Shown here: positions 6,376-14,406 of the stretch, piece by piece
How the letters are laid out: the number at the start of each line of letters is the position of its first letter
Position numbering within the stretch: the stretch's first letter is position 1
DNA from: Eubacterium sp.
GTDB lineage: Bacteria; Bacillota_A; Clostridia; Lachnospirales; Lachnospiraceae
Assembly: GCA_023663915.1 (NCBI GenBank)
Contig: JAMPGN010000027.1
Location: 1-27,363, forward strand
Direction of reading: 5' to 3'
Length of the DNA: 27,363 nucleotides
The notes under the pieces: model-generated
What the model was told of the DNA's origin: nothing
What the model saw: only the letters and a program-made list of their open reading frames with translations
The model's database searches: none
Program-made: the position numbers and the translations under genes

Positions 6376-8679
6376 ATGTTTCGAGAGGATTTTGTCTGGG
6401 GTGTTGCGAGCAGCGCCTATCAGGTAGAGGGAAGGGATGCTGCGGATGGCGCAGGAAAGAGCATCTGGGATACGTTTACGGAGGAGGGCGGTATTTCCGA
6501 CCACACGGACGCCTTTGTGTCCTGCGACCATATGCACCGTTATCCGCAAGATTATAAGATGATGCGCCTGTTCAGTGTGAAAGCTTACCGTTTTTCGGTC
6601 AACTGGGCGCGGCTGATGCCGGAGGGATGCGGGCGCGTCAATGAGAAGGCGGTGCAGCTTTACCGGAATATGCTGCTGGAAATGAAGAAGAACGGTATTA
6701 CGCCGTATCTCACCATGTATCATTGGGATCTGCCGCAGGCATTGCAGGATCAGGGCGGGTGGCTTAACGAGGAAATCATTGCATGGTTCGGGGAGTATGC
6801 GAAGGTGGTAGCGGAAAACTTCTCCGATCTTTGTGAATATTTTATCACACTCAACGAGCCGCAGTGTTTTATCGGACTGGGGCATTTGCTTGGAATCAAT
6901 GCACCGGGCAAAAAACTTTCTGTTAAGGAGACTTTTCAGATCACACACAACGCCCTCCGTGCCCACGGGCAGGCAGTGATCAATCTGCGGAAGTATGCAA
7001 AGCGACCGATTCAGATCGGCTATGCGCCCACCTGCGGCATGGCGTATCCGGAAACGTCTGCTCCGGCGGATATCGAGGCGGCAAGGAAGGTTCTCTTCTC
7101 CTTCTATAATCCGATTGAGAACTGGACCTGGAACGTGGCATGGTTCTCCGACCCCGTTTTCCTGGGCAGCTATCCGGAGGAAGGGCTTGTAAAATTCAGG
7201 GAATATCTGCCGGAGATCACGAAAGAGGATATGGAGCTGATCGCCCAGCCTTTGGATTTTATGGGGCAGAATATCTATAACGGCTATGCAGTGCGCGCGG
7301 GTGCGGACGGGGAGCCGGAGTTTGTGGACCGTCCTGCTGGCTTCCCCAAGACGGCGGCGGGGTGGCCTGTGACGCCGGAATGCCTGTACTGGGGCGTGAA
7401 ATTTCTCTACGAGCGGTACAAGCTGCCCCTGTATATTACAGAGAACGGGATGTCCTGCCATGATATCGTGTCCAGGGACGGCAGGGTGCATGATCCCAAC
7501 CGCATTACTTTTTTAGACAAATACCTGTCGGCATTGCAGCAGGCGGCGGATGACGGCGTGGATGTAAGAGGTTATTTCGAGTGGACATTTTTAGATAATT
7601 TTGAGTGGAGCAAAGGCTATACTGAGCGCTTCGGTATGGTTTATGTGGATTTTCAGACGCAGAAGCGGATCGCCAAGGATTCCGCTTACTGGTATCAGCG
7701 GGTGATCGACAGTAATGGAGAGATTTTGTCCGCAAACCAGAAGGAAAAGCCGATCCTTTTTTTGCACCCTGTCTTCAAGCAGATGCTCTGGGGAGGGGAA
7801 CGTCTGGGGACAGACTGGCATTATCAGATTCCAGGGGGTGACACCGGCGAGTGCTGGGCGGTGAGCGCGCATCCCAACGGGGACTGCACCGTGAAGGAAG
7901 GCGTTTATGCGGGCATGACACTGTCGCAGCTGTGGGCGGAGGAACCGGCGCTTTTTGGCAATACCGGGCTTGACCGTTTCCCGCTTTTGACAAAGATCAT
8001 CGACGCCAGGGAGGATCTGAGTATTCAGGTGCATCCCGATGACGCCTATGCCGGTGCGCAGGAAAACGGATCGCTTGGGAAGACGGAGTGCTGGTATATT
8101 CTGGACTGCGAGGAGGATTCCAGGCTGGTCATCGGGCATAATGCGCAGACAAAAGAAGAGCTTGCTTCCATGATCCGGGAAGGACGCTGGGATGAGTTGA
8201 TCCGGGAACTGCCGGTGAAGAAGGGAGATTTCATCCAGATCGATCCGGGTACGGTCCACGCCATTAAGGGCGGTATCCTGTTGTTAGAAACCCAGCAGAA
8301 TTCTGATATTACCTACCGTGTTTATGATTATGGCAGGCTGTCAGGCGGCAAGCCGAGACAGCTCCATATCGACAAGAGCATTGACGTGATCACGGCGCCG
8401 GCAAAGCCCGCGGAAGAGAGCGTGAAAGCGGCGGCAAATCTGCCGAAGGACCAGAAAAATCTGCTGATTGCCTGCCCTTATTATAAGGTCTGGAAACTGG
8501 ATATCATCAATCAGCTTTCCTTCCCGCAGGAGCATCCGTTTCTCATCATGAGCGTAGTAAGCGGCGACGGGCTGTTGAACGGGCAGCTGATCGGGAAGGG
8601 AGATCACTTTATCCTGCCCTGCGGGTACGGTGAGGTGGAGCTGCAGGGGCAGATGGAGATCATTGCGGCGAGTATCTGA
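6376..8679 (+). CDS. Fusion of family 1 beta-glycosidase and type I mannose-6-phosphate isomerase
   Basis: One uninterrupted 767-residue protein with two complete enzymes. Residues 1 to about 448 are a GH1 retaining beta-glycosidase: N-terminal FVWGVASSAYQVEG, acid/base E161 in TLNEP, nucleophile E356 in ITENG, and FLDNFEWSKGY near 405-415. The E410-W411 pair indicates unphosphorylated sugars rather than 6-phospho substrates. Residues about 457-767 are a phosphomannose isomerase (Man6P to Fru6P): ILFLHPVFKQMLWGG start, zinc ligands Q551 and H553 (IQVHPDD), E571 (KTECWYI) and H628 (PGTVHAI), and catalytic-site R648. A linker of only about 8 residues joins them. ATG 6376 follows AGGAGGG at 9 bases. 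No transporter is adjacent. The substrate is not evident; the pairing hints at a mannose-containing glycoside. Cytoplasmic, since no signal peptide is seen. Confidence 0.9.
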   Translation: MFREDFVWGVASSAYQVEGRDAADGAGKSIWDTFTEEGGISDHTDAFVSCDHMHRYPQDYKMMRLFSVKAYRFSVNWARLMPEGCGRVNEKAVQLYRNMLLEMKKNGITPYLTMYHWDLPQALQDQGGWLNEEIIAWFGEYAKVVAENFSDLCEYFITLNEPQCFIGLGHLLGINAPGKKLSVKETFQITHNALRAHGQAVINLRKYAKRPIQIGYAPTCGMAYPETSAPADIEAARKVLFSFYNPIENWTWNVAWFSDPVFLGSYPEEGLVKFREYLPEITKEDMELIAQPLDFMGQNIYNGYAVRAGADGEPEFVDRPAGFPKTAAGWPVTPECLYWGVKFLYERYKLPLYITENGMSCHDIVSRDGRVHDPNRITFLDKYLSALQQAADDGVDVRGYFEWTFLDNFEWSKGYTERFGMVYVDFQTQKRIAKDSAYWYQRVIDSNGEILSANQKEKPILFLHPVFKQMLWGGERLGTDWHYQIPGGDTGECWAVSAHPNGDCTVKEGVYAGMTLSQLWAEEPALFGNTGLDRFPLLTKIIDAREDLSIQVHPDDAYAGAQENGSLGKTECWYILDCEEDSRLVIGHNAQTKEELASMIREGRWDELIRELPVKKGDFIQIDPGTVHAIKGGILLLETQQNSDITYRVYDYGRLSGGKPRQLHIDKSIDVITAPAKPAEESVKAAANLPKDQKNLLIACPYYKVWKLDIINQLSFPQEHPFLIMSVVSGDGLLNGQLIGKGDHFILPCGYGEVELQGQMEIIAASI

Positions 8680-8725
8680 AAAGGAAATGAGAAAGAGAAA
8701 CGCCTTTTAGTATGCCGTGGAAACT

Positions 8726-8781
8726 ATACTTATCAAATAGGAAAAATAAGTATTGTATATTTCCTACTAATTTGCTATACT
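8726..8781 (+). promoter_or_regulatory. Promoter with interleaved inverted repeats before the trans-sulfuration gene
   Basis: A promoter TTGTAT (8753-8758), 17 bp, TATACT (8776-8781) is overlapped by two nested dyads. These are ATACTTAT/ATAAGTAT (8726-8733 and 8746-8753) and TAGGAAA/TTTCCTA (8738-8744 and 8760-8766). The second one covers the -35 box. The TTTCCTACTAA wording is reminiscent of Rrf2/CymR cysteine-repressor sites, from memory only. No S-box or T-box leader structure was recognised. Confidence 0.45.
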
Positions 8782-8839
8782 TAATCTAAAATGAGGCTTT
8801 TCACTATGGTAATGGTGCGGGCAGACACAGGAGGAGAGT

Positions 8840-10006
8840 ATGGCACGGGGAATCGGAACGAAATGTATTCATTTGGAGGAGGAAGAGGCACAGTTTTCCC
8901 ATTACGGCGCGATCAGCTACCCGATCTATCAGACGGCGACCTATGCGCACCCGGCAGTGGGAGAAAGCACAGGCTTTGATTACAGCAGACTGCAGAACCC
9001 GACGAGGGAGCAGGTGGAAAAGGTAGTGGCGTCGCTGGAAAACGGGATGGATGCGCTGGCGCTGTCTTCCGGTATGGCGGCGATTTCCCTGATGATGGAG
9101 CTGTTTTCGCCCGGGGATCACCTGATCGTGGATGCGGATCTGTACGGCGGGAGCATCCGGCTGTTTGCGCATGTCTCGAAAAAGAATGGTATTGCCTTTA
9201 CCAGCATCGACTGCTATCAGGAGGATCTGGAAAGCCATATCAAAGAAAATACAAAAGCGATTTACATAGAGACGCCCACCAATCCGATGATGCACGTGAC
9301 GGATATCGCAAAGACGGCGGAAATCGCAAGGCGGCATAATCTGCTTTTGATCGTAGACAATACCTTTCTGTCTCCTTACTTTCAAAATCCCCTTGATCTG
9401 GGGGCGGATATCGTGATCCACAGCGGCACAAAATATCTGGGCGGACACAATGATACGCTGGCGGGCTTCCTTGTCACAAACAGGGAGGATGTGCGCAAGA
9501 AGCTTCGTTTTCTGATCAAGACCACGGGAGCGGGTCTTGCGCCGCTTGACAGCTGGCTGATTCTGCGGGGCGTCAAAACCCTCGGCGTCCGTATGGAGAG
9601 GGCACAGGAGAATGCGAAGCGGATCGTAGAATGGTTAAAGACACAGCCCTGCGTGACAGAGGTTATTTATCCGGGGCTTACGGAGCATCCGGGGTATGAG
9701 ATCATGAAGCGGCAGGCGAGAGGCTTCGGGGCAATGCTTACCTTTAAGCTGGAAAGCAGGGAGTTTGCCCTGGCTGTTTTGGGGAAGGTGAGACTGATCC
9801 GCTATGCGGAAAGCCTCGGCGGGGTGGAAACGCTGATCACCTATCCGACGACGCAGACCCATGCCGATGTGCCGAAAGAGATCAGGGAGAAAAACGGGAT
9901 CACGGAAAATACGCTTCGTATGTCTGTAGGGATTGAAGATGCAGATGACCTGCTCAATGAACTGAAAAGCGTTTTCCAAGAGATAGAGGCGGAGAAAAAA
10001 GCCTGA
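8840..10006 (+). CDS. PLP-dependent trans-sulfuration enzyme (cystathionine gamma-lyase / gamma-synthase family)
   Basis: A Cys/Met-metabolism PLP enzyme acting in sulfur amino acid exchange. Visible family features: DYSRLQNPT (residues 47-55, with the PLP-phosphate Tyr and Arg), SSGMAAI (76-82), the ring-stacking Tyr102 in ADLYGG, ETPTNPM (144-150), D173 in IVDNTF, and the Schiff-base lysine K198 in HSGTKYLGGHND. The C-terminal ENTLRMSVGIED carries the substrate-carboxylate Arg. Length 388 is typical. Members include cystathionine gamma-lyase, gamma-synthase, methionine gamma-lyase and O-acetylhomoserine enzymes; sequence reading alone cannot separate them. ATG 8840 follows AGGAGGAG. A MalY/PatB-type lyase follows after 54 bp, so the two likely form a methionine/cysteine interconversion unit, probably controlled by the dyads upstream. 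Confidence 0.87.
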   Translation: MARGIGTKCIHLEEEEAQFSHYGAISYPIYQTATYAHPAVGESTGFDYSRLQNPTREQVEKVVASLENGMDALALSSGMAAISLMMELFSPGDHLIVDADLYGGSIRLFAHVSKKNGIAFTSIDCYQEDLESHIKENTKAIYIETPTNPMMHVTDIAKTAEIARRHNLLLIVDNTFLSPYFQNPLDLGADIVIHSGTKYLGGHNDTLAGFLVTNREDVRKKLRFLIKTTGAGLAPLDSWLILRGVKTLGVRMERAQENAKRIVEWLKTQPCVTEVIYPGLTEHPGYEIMKRQARGFGAMLTFKLESREFALAVLGKVRLIRYAESLGGVETLITYPTTQTHADVPKEIREKNGITENTLRMSVGIEDADDLLNELKSVFQEIEAEKKA

Positions 10007-10060
10007 AAATGGGAAGAAAAGAAGGGCAGGGCTTGTCCGGATACAGGGAGAGAATGAAAA

Positions 10061-11242
10061 ATGGCGGAGAGAAACCTTGATTTTGACCGGGTGATAAACA
10101 GGAGGAATACCCGGTCGTTAAAATATGATTTTGCCGTGGAGCGGGGGATGCCGGAGGATATCCTGCCGCTTTGGGTGGCGGATATGGATTTTAAGACCTC
10201 TTCTTACATAGAAGACGCGCTCATAGAGCGGGCGAAAGAAGGGATATTTGGCTACAGCGAGGTAAAGACGCCTTATTTCGAGATCGTGCGGGACTGGATG
10301 GTAAGGCATCATAACTGGAGTCCTGAGGAGCAGTGGCTAGTGAAGACGCCGGGCGTGGTGACGGCGCTTGCCATGGCGGTAAAGGCTTATACGGAGCCGG
10401 GCGATGCAGTGCTGATCCAGCGCCCTGTCTATTATCCTTTCACGGAAGTGATAGAAGACAACGGCAGACGGGTGGTGGATAGTACCTTGTACCGGGGTGA
10501 GGATAACCGCTACCATATGGATTTTGCGGACTTTGAGAAGCAGATTGTGGAGCATCAGGTGAAACTGTTTCTCCTCTGCAATCCCCACAATCCGGTGGGG
10601 CGCGTCTGGACAGCGGAGGAGCTGCTTTGTCTGGGAGATATCTGTGTGGAACATGGTGTAATCGTGGTGAGCGATGAAATCCATCATGATTTCATTTTTC
10701 AGGGAAAACATACCGTCTTTGCCGGTCTGAAAAAAGAATATGAGGCGATCAGCGTGATCTGTACCTCTCCCAGCAAGACCTTTAATCTGGCAACGATGGT
10801 TATGTCGAATATTTTTATCCCGGACAGAGGGCTTCGGAAACGTTTCCGGAAACAGCTCGATGCGGCAGGGATCAGCCAGCTTGGCGTGATGGGGCTGGTT
10901 GCCTGTGAGACCGCCTACAGCAAAGGGGAGGAATGGTATCTTGCCATGCTTTCGTATGTGCGGGATAATATCGAGTTTGTCAGAAAATATGTGGAGGAAA
11001 AGCTGCCGGGTGTGACGATGGCGGCGCATGAAGGGACGTATCTTGTCTGGCTGGATTTTTCCGGGACGGGACTGTCGGCGGACAAGCTGGATGCGCTGTT
11101 AATCCATAAGGCGAAGGTCTGGCTGGATGGCGGCAGAATGTTCGGGGAAAGCGGCGCGGGTTTCCAGAGAATCAATGTAGCTTGTCCGCGGAGCATTTTG
11201 CATGAGGCTTTGGCCAGAATCAGGATGGCAATTGCAACCTGA
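10061..11242 (+). CDS. MalY/PatB-type PLP aminotransferase (cystathionine beta-lyase)
   Basis: Fold-type I aminotransferase-like enzyme of the MalY/PatB group, which cleaves C-S bonds of cystathionine or cysteine conjugates to give homocysteine or a thiol, pyruvate and ammonia. Evidence: N-terminal FDRVINRRNTRSLKYD and LPLWVADMDF (residues 36-44) characteristic of this group; GVVTALAMAVKAY; CNPHNPVGR (173-181); D205-E206 in VSDEIHHDF; and the PLP lysine K239 in SPSKTFNLA. The C-terminal FQRINVACPR supplies the carboxylate-binding Arg. Length 393 is normal. It sits 54 bp downstream of the trans-sulfuration gene, probably in the same transcript. A role as transcription modulator, known for E. 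coli MalY, cannot be judged here. Confidence 0.88.
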   Translation: MAERNLDFDRVINRRNTRSLKYDFAVERGMPEDILPLWVADMDFKTSSYIEDALIERAKEGIFGYSEVKTPYFEIVRDWMVRHHNWSPEEQWLVKTPGVVTALAMAVKAYTEPGDAVLIQRPVYYPFTEVIEDNGRRVVDSTLYRGEDNRYHMDFADFEKQIVEHQVKLFLLCNPHNPVGRVWTAEELLCLGDICVEHGVIVVSDEIHHDFIFQGKHTVFAGLKKEYEAISVICTSPSKTFNLATMVMSNIFIPDRGLRKRFRKQLDAAGISQLGVMGLVACETAYSKGEEWYLAMLSYVRDNIEFVRKYVEEKLPGVTMAAHEGTYLVWLDFSGTGLSADKLDALLIHKAKVWLDGGRMFGESGAGFQRINVACPRSILHEALARIRMAIAT

Positions 11243-11307
11243 TATGGCAGGGAGAGCCATTTAAGGGAATATTTTTTGAAAATGTGCTGAAAATGTTGGA
11301 AGAAGAC

Positions 11308-11337
11308 TTGCACTTTGCCTGTAAAGAATGATAAAAT
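11308..11337 (+). promoter_or_regulatory. Probable sigma-A promoter for the coiled-coil protein gene
   Basis: TTGCAC (11308-11313) and TAAAAT (11332-11337) with an 18-bp spacer, about 50 bp before ATG 11389. The gap between the lyase gene and this gene is 146 bp and holds no other recognisable signal. Confidence 0.45.
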
Positions 11338-11388
11338 GTAATCAATTATAATGTTTACAGCCGTTTTGACAGGGAAGGAGACGCGACT

Positions 11389-12336
11389 ATGGCAGTTGGG
11401 GGAGTAGGAAGCGCAGCAATGAACAGTATAGTGAATCTGCAGAAAACGACGGCGGGTTCTACCGATATAAAGAGCAAGAAGATTCAGAACGAAATCTCTG
11501 AGGCGCAGCAGCAGATGCAGAAGCTCTCTTCCCAGGAAGAGCTCTCCGCCGAGGAAAAGACGGAAGAGAAGGAGAAGCTGCAAAAAGAGATTTCCACCCT
11601 GAATACGGAATTGGAGCGGCAGCAGGAGGAATTTCTGCGGGCACAGAAGAGAGAACAGATGCTTGCCGAGCTGCGCGGTGAGGCAGAGCCGGCAGCGGAG
11701 GAGACGACCGGTACAGTGCAGGCGCAGGAAGAAGAACAGTCGGCACAGCAGACGGGGATACAGGATACCGTGATCTTAAAGAACAGCGACGGCACTGTGA
11801 TTCTGAAAGGTGAAACCGAATCAGGGGATACTTCCGGCGCAGTCACAGCGGAAAGCGGCGCGCAGGATATGGCGGTAGCCGAAAGCCAGGCAACTGCGGA
11901 AGAAGAAAACAGCGGGAAAGAAACAGCAGCAGAAGAGGAAGACGACGAGGATACGGAAACCGGATTGTCCCAGGGGCAGATACAGGCGATGGCGGCGGCG
12001 GATATTTCCGCACAGCAGGCAGGCAGCCAGGAGGCGGTCATTGCCAGGATCAGCGGCGGCATCGCGGTATTAAAGGGTGAGATCGCGCAGGATGAAAGAC
12101 GCGGCGTGGATACCGACCGGAAACAGGCTGAACTGGAAAAGCTGGAGGAAAAGGAAAACAAGGCGAGGATCCTGCAGTTTTCGGTTTTGGGAGAAGCAAA
12201 CGGCGCGATGAAGTCGTCTGCGGAGACGGAAGCTGCTGTGCAGCAGCAGGATGACGGTCAGGGTGATAATGCGGCGGTCAGGGCTGCGAAATTTGCACAG
12301 GAAGAGCAGCAGCGGTTTTACGTTTCAGTCGGATGA
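11389..12336 (+). CDS. Acidic, glutamine-rich coiled-coil protein of unknown function (FlxA-like start)
   Basis: No catalytic motif is visible. Residues about 26-97 are a strong coiled coil, rich in Glu, Gln, Lys and Leu (SEAQQQMQKLSSQEEL, EEKEKLQKEISTLNTELE); this resembles the short FlxA-like coiled-coil proteins, a weak resemblance. The middle (98-190) is low complexity and very acidic. A 25-residue unit occurs twice, at about 120-144 (ending TVILKGETE) and 209-233 (ending AVLKGEIA), followed by a second coiled coil (234-260, RKQAELEKLEEKENKAR). There is no signal peptide or membrane helix. ATG 11389 follows AAGGAG. The large membrane protein starts 36 bp downstream, so they may be co-transcribed. 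Possibly a structural or envelope-associated cytoplasmic protein; function unassigned. Confidence 0.65.
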   Translation: MAVGGVGSAAMNSIVNLQKTTAGSTDIKSKKIQNEISEAQQQMQKLSSQEELSAEEKTEEKEKLQKEISTLNTELERQQEEFLRAQKREQMLAELRGEAEPAAEETTGTVQAQEEEQSAQQTGIQDTVILKNSDGTVILKGETESGDTSGAVTAESGAQDMAVAESQATAEEENSGKETAAEEEDDEDTETGLSQGQIQAMAAADISAQQAGSQEAVIARISGGIAVLKGEIAQDERRGVDTDRKQAELEKLEEKENKARILQFSVLGEANGAMKSSAETEAAVQQQDDGQGDNAAVRAAKFAQEEQQRFYVSVG

Positions 12337-12372
12337 TGTGACAGGAGTTTTTTAACAGAGGGTTCATGATTT

Positions 12373-14331
12373 ATGTTGGGAAATATAGTTCTTGTAGCCG
12401 GCATTGCGCTTTGGGGCTATGTGCTGACAGGCATTTTACGGGTGAAACGGCGTTTCGGTCCTGTTTTGGCTGTTGCAGTCAGTATGGCTGTGCTGGAAAT
12501 CGGCGGCGCCTTTGGAGTGTTATGGCCGGTTGCAAAGGTTTATTGTGTTTTGGTTTGCGTTTTTTCTGTTGTTTATATGGCTGCGGTCAGAGATAAGGCA
12601 GGTATGTCCGCTTATTTTTCTGACGCAGTCATCATCGGCTTCCTGTTTGCGGGCTTTTTTTATTTGTTTTTGTCCCGGGGGGAAGCCCTTTTTTATGGTT
12701 ATCGGGATTACGATACTTTTTTGCATTGGGGAATGTTTTTTAAAACAGTTTTTTATGAGCATAATCTGGATATCTGGAATCCGGACTTATATGTAAACCA
12801 TCAGGTTTATCCGCATGGCATGGCGGCGTGGTATGCTTTATTCGTGATGGGGAAGAAAACCTATAGGGAACGGGACGTCATGTTATGTATCAATGTTTTG
12901 TTATTTGCCTCCAGCTGTCCGGTTGTTGCTATTGCCATATCCAGGATCAGAAAAATACTTCCCCATAAAAAAATCATTTTGCACATGCTCCCTCTTTTGT
13001 CCGGAATATGTGTGGCAGGTTTTCTGTGGATTTGGAGATTCGAGGGGGAAATATGGCCGTATCGGTCTTCTTATATGGATATACCGCTGGGCGTTGCTTT
13101 TATGGCAGCCCTTTGCCTGGCGGTAACGGATGGCGAAGTATATTATGGCAAAGCATTCGCTGTTTCCTTAGTATCTGCGATGCTGGTCATGATAAAACCG
13201 ACTGGCATGATTTTTGTTGTTGTTGTTGTTTTAGCGGCATATTTGCTGAATGAATTTTTCGGTGGAGAATGGCAGAGAAATCCGCAGGCTGTGTGGAAAT
13301 TTTTGAGGGGGGGGGTACTTTGTATTTCAATCCCCCTGTTAGAATTGGCCATATGGAATGTTGTGATATGGCATCTCAATTTAGCAGGAGGAGACCAATT
13401 CAGCTTAAAAAGCTTTCTGCCCGGGCAGGTGATTTTGAAATATCAGACAGATCCTGCATATGCTAAGTTATTTCATGAAGTCATACGTAATTTTGCCGTT
13501 GTATTTTTCAGCAGGGGGATTGCACTTCACATAAGCGCTTTTTTCTGGATGCTCATCTGCATTGCACTTGCTGTCATCAGTGTGGTCCTGTTGAAAGACA
13601 GGCGGGAGAAAAGGAAAGTGCTGTATGTGAACGCCGGTATGCTGCTGCTGTTTTGCTTTTACAATCTGTTCCTGCTGTGGACTTATTTAACTACGATGTC
13701 GAAAGGAGAAGCGCTTGGAATTAACTGTTATGACAGATATATCGGCACATATTTTATAGGCTGGTTTGGGTTGAGTCTTTATTTTCTGTTCTTTTATCAG
13801 ACCGGCAGTCTGAAAGTGCAATCTCTGTATTTTAGTTGTTTTTTTCTGTGTTGTATCTTTGGGTTTTTTAATAAAAATACCTTCCGCAAAGAAATAAATT
13901 CGGAAATATGGGAAAGCTACGAAATGAGCGGCAATATCAGGGCGTGTATTCTGAAGCAGGGCTATGATCGGCCGCGGGAACTTTCAAATTTATGGATTTC
14001 CTGTGCGGAGCGGGCAGAGGCGCCGGATGATTACCGGATGATTCAATTAAAGTATTATTTGTTCCCGGATTTTGATGTGGTTAATGTATATGGCGTACAG
14101 AAAAATTACCAGCGTGAAATAAGAGATATTATTGCGGAATTCGATTTTGATTATCTTGTTTTGTATGGCGTGAACGACGATTTTTATGACGCGTATTATT
14201 GGTTCTTTTCCGATGGTTTGTCGAATGCCAAAGAGCGGTATGAGGATGGACAATATCAGGCATATAAAGTGATCAGGGATGAGGCCACAAATGAATTTTG
14301 CTGGTTTGAGCCGATCGTTGAGGAGGAATAA
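12373..14331 (+). CDS. Large polytopic membrane protein, possible GT-C-type glycosyltransferase
   Basis: A 652-residue protein with roughly 10-12 hydrophobic segments over residues 1-510 and a soluble C-terminal part of about 140 residues. The first large loop contains GYRDYDTFLHWGMFF (109-123), with acidic residues D112 and D114, then a segment with NHQVYPHG (142-149). An early loop with paired acidic residues is the usual layout of GT-C lipid-sugar-dependent glycosyltransferases, so a role in cell-surface polysaccharide assembly is plausible but unproven. ATG 12373 is chosen over ATG 12366, which opens only a 76-codon frame. Odd feature: nine consecutive G (13307-13315) at about residues 312-314, within FLRGGVL, a possible slippage site. 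A run of five GTT codons (13216-13230) lies nearby. A weak terminator-like hairpin follows. Confidence 0.6.
   Translation: MLGNIVLVAGIALWGYVLTGILRVKRRFGPVLAVAVSMAVLEIGGAFGVLWPVAKVYCVLVCVFSVVYMAAVRDKAGMSAYFSDAVIIGFLFAGFFYLFLSRGEALFYGYRDYDTFLHWGMFFKTVFYEHNLDIWNPDLYVNHQVYPHGMAAWYALFVMGKKTYRERDVMLCINVLLFASSCPVVAIAISRIRKILPHKKIILHMLPLLSGICVAGFLWIWRFEGEIWPYRSSYMDIPLGVAFMAALCLAVTDGEVYYGKAFAVSLVSAMLVMIKPTGMIFVVVVVLAAYLLNEFFGGEWQRNPQAVWKFLRGGVLCISIPLLELAIWNVVIWHLNLAGGDQFSLKSFLPGQVILKYQTDPAYAKLFHEVIRNFAVVFFSRGIALHISAFFWMLICIALAVISVVLLKDRREKRKVLYVNAGMLLLFCFYNLFLLWTYLTTMSKGEALGINCYDRYIGTYFIGWFGLSLYFLFFYQTGSLKVQSLYFSCFFLCCIFGFFNKNTFRKEINSEIWESYEMSGNIRACILKQGYDRPRELSNLWISCAERAEAPDDYRMIQLKYYLFPDFDVVNVYGVQKNYQREIRDIIAEFDFDYLVLYGVNDDFYDAYYWFFSDGLSNAKERYEDGQYQAYKVIRDEATNEFCWFEPIVEEE
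13307..13315 (+). repeat. Homopolymer tract of nine G inside the membrane protein gene
   Basis: Nine G in a row within the coding frame. Loss of one G gives a stop about 12 codons later; gain of one G leads to a stop near 13466. Either would cut the protein in half, so the tract could act as an on/off switch. The assembled length (9) keeps the gene intact. Confidence 0.7.
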
Positions 14332-14346
14332 ACGTGAGTTTTACCG

Positions 14347-14367
14347 AAACATTTACCATGTTTTTTT
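14347..14367 (+). terminator. Candidate Rho-independent terminator
   Basis: A 6-bp stem AAACAT/ATGTTT with a 5-nt loop runs into seven T (14361-14367), 15 bp after the membrane protein stop. The stem is short and AT-rich, so efficiency is doubtful. It lies between convergent genes; the minus-strand operon ends at 14407. Confidence 0.4.
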
Positions 14368-14406
14368 GATTTTACCGGCGGCGCTGGTGGGATAAGGAGG
14401 ATTTTC

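Noticed and set aside
6259..7491. 410-codon open frame on the minus strand opposite the glycosidase
   Set aside because: It is a shadow of the GH1 coding sequence, which has full catalytic motifs; the antisense protein is rich in His, Arg and Pro with no domain pattern.
8680..8839. SAM riboswitch or T-box leader before the sulfur amino acid genes
   Set aside because: I could not see the conserved S-box core, a T-box NNTGGNACCGCG-type sequence or a terminator with T run; the space is filled by promoter and dyads.
12366..12596. 76-codon plus-strand frame at the start of the membrane protein
   Set aside because: It overlaps the clearly membrane-type 652-codon frame that starts 7 bases later, and is cysteine-rich with no family look.
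13216..13230. Five GTT repeats in the membrane protein gene as a phase-variable tract
   Set aside because: A triplet repeat changes only the number of Val residues and would not shift the frame; it is listed only as a neighbour of the G tract.
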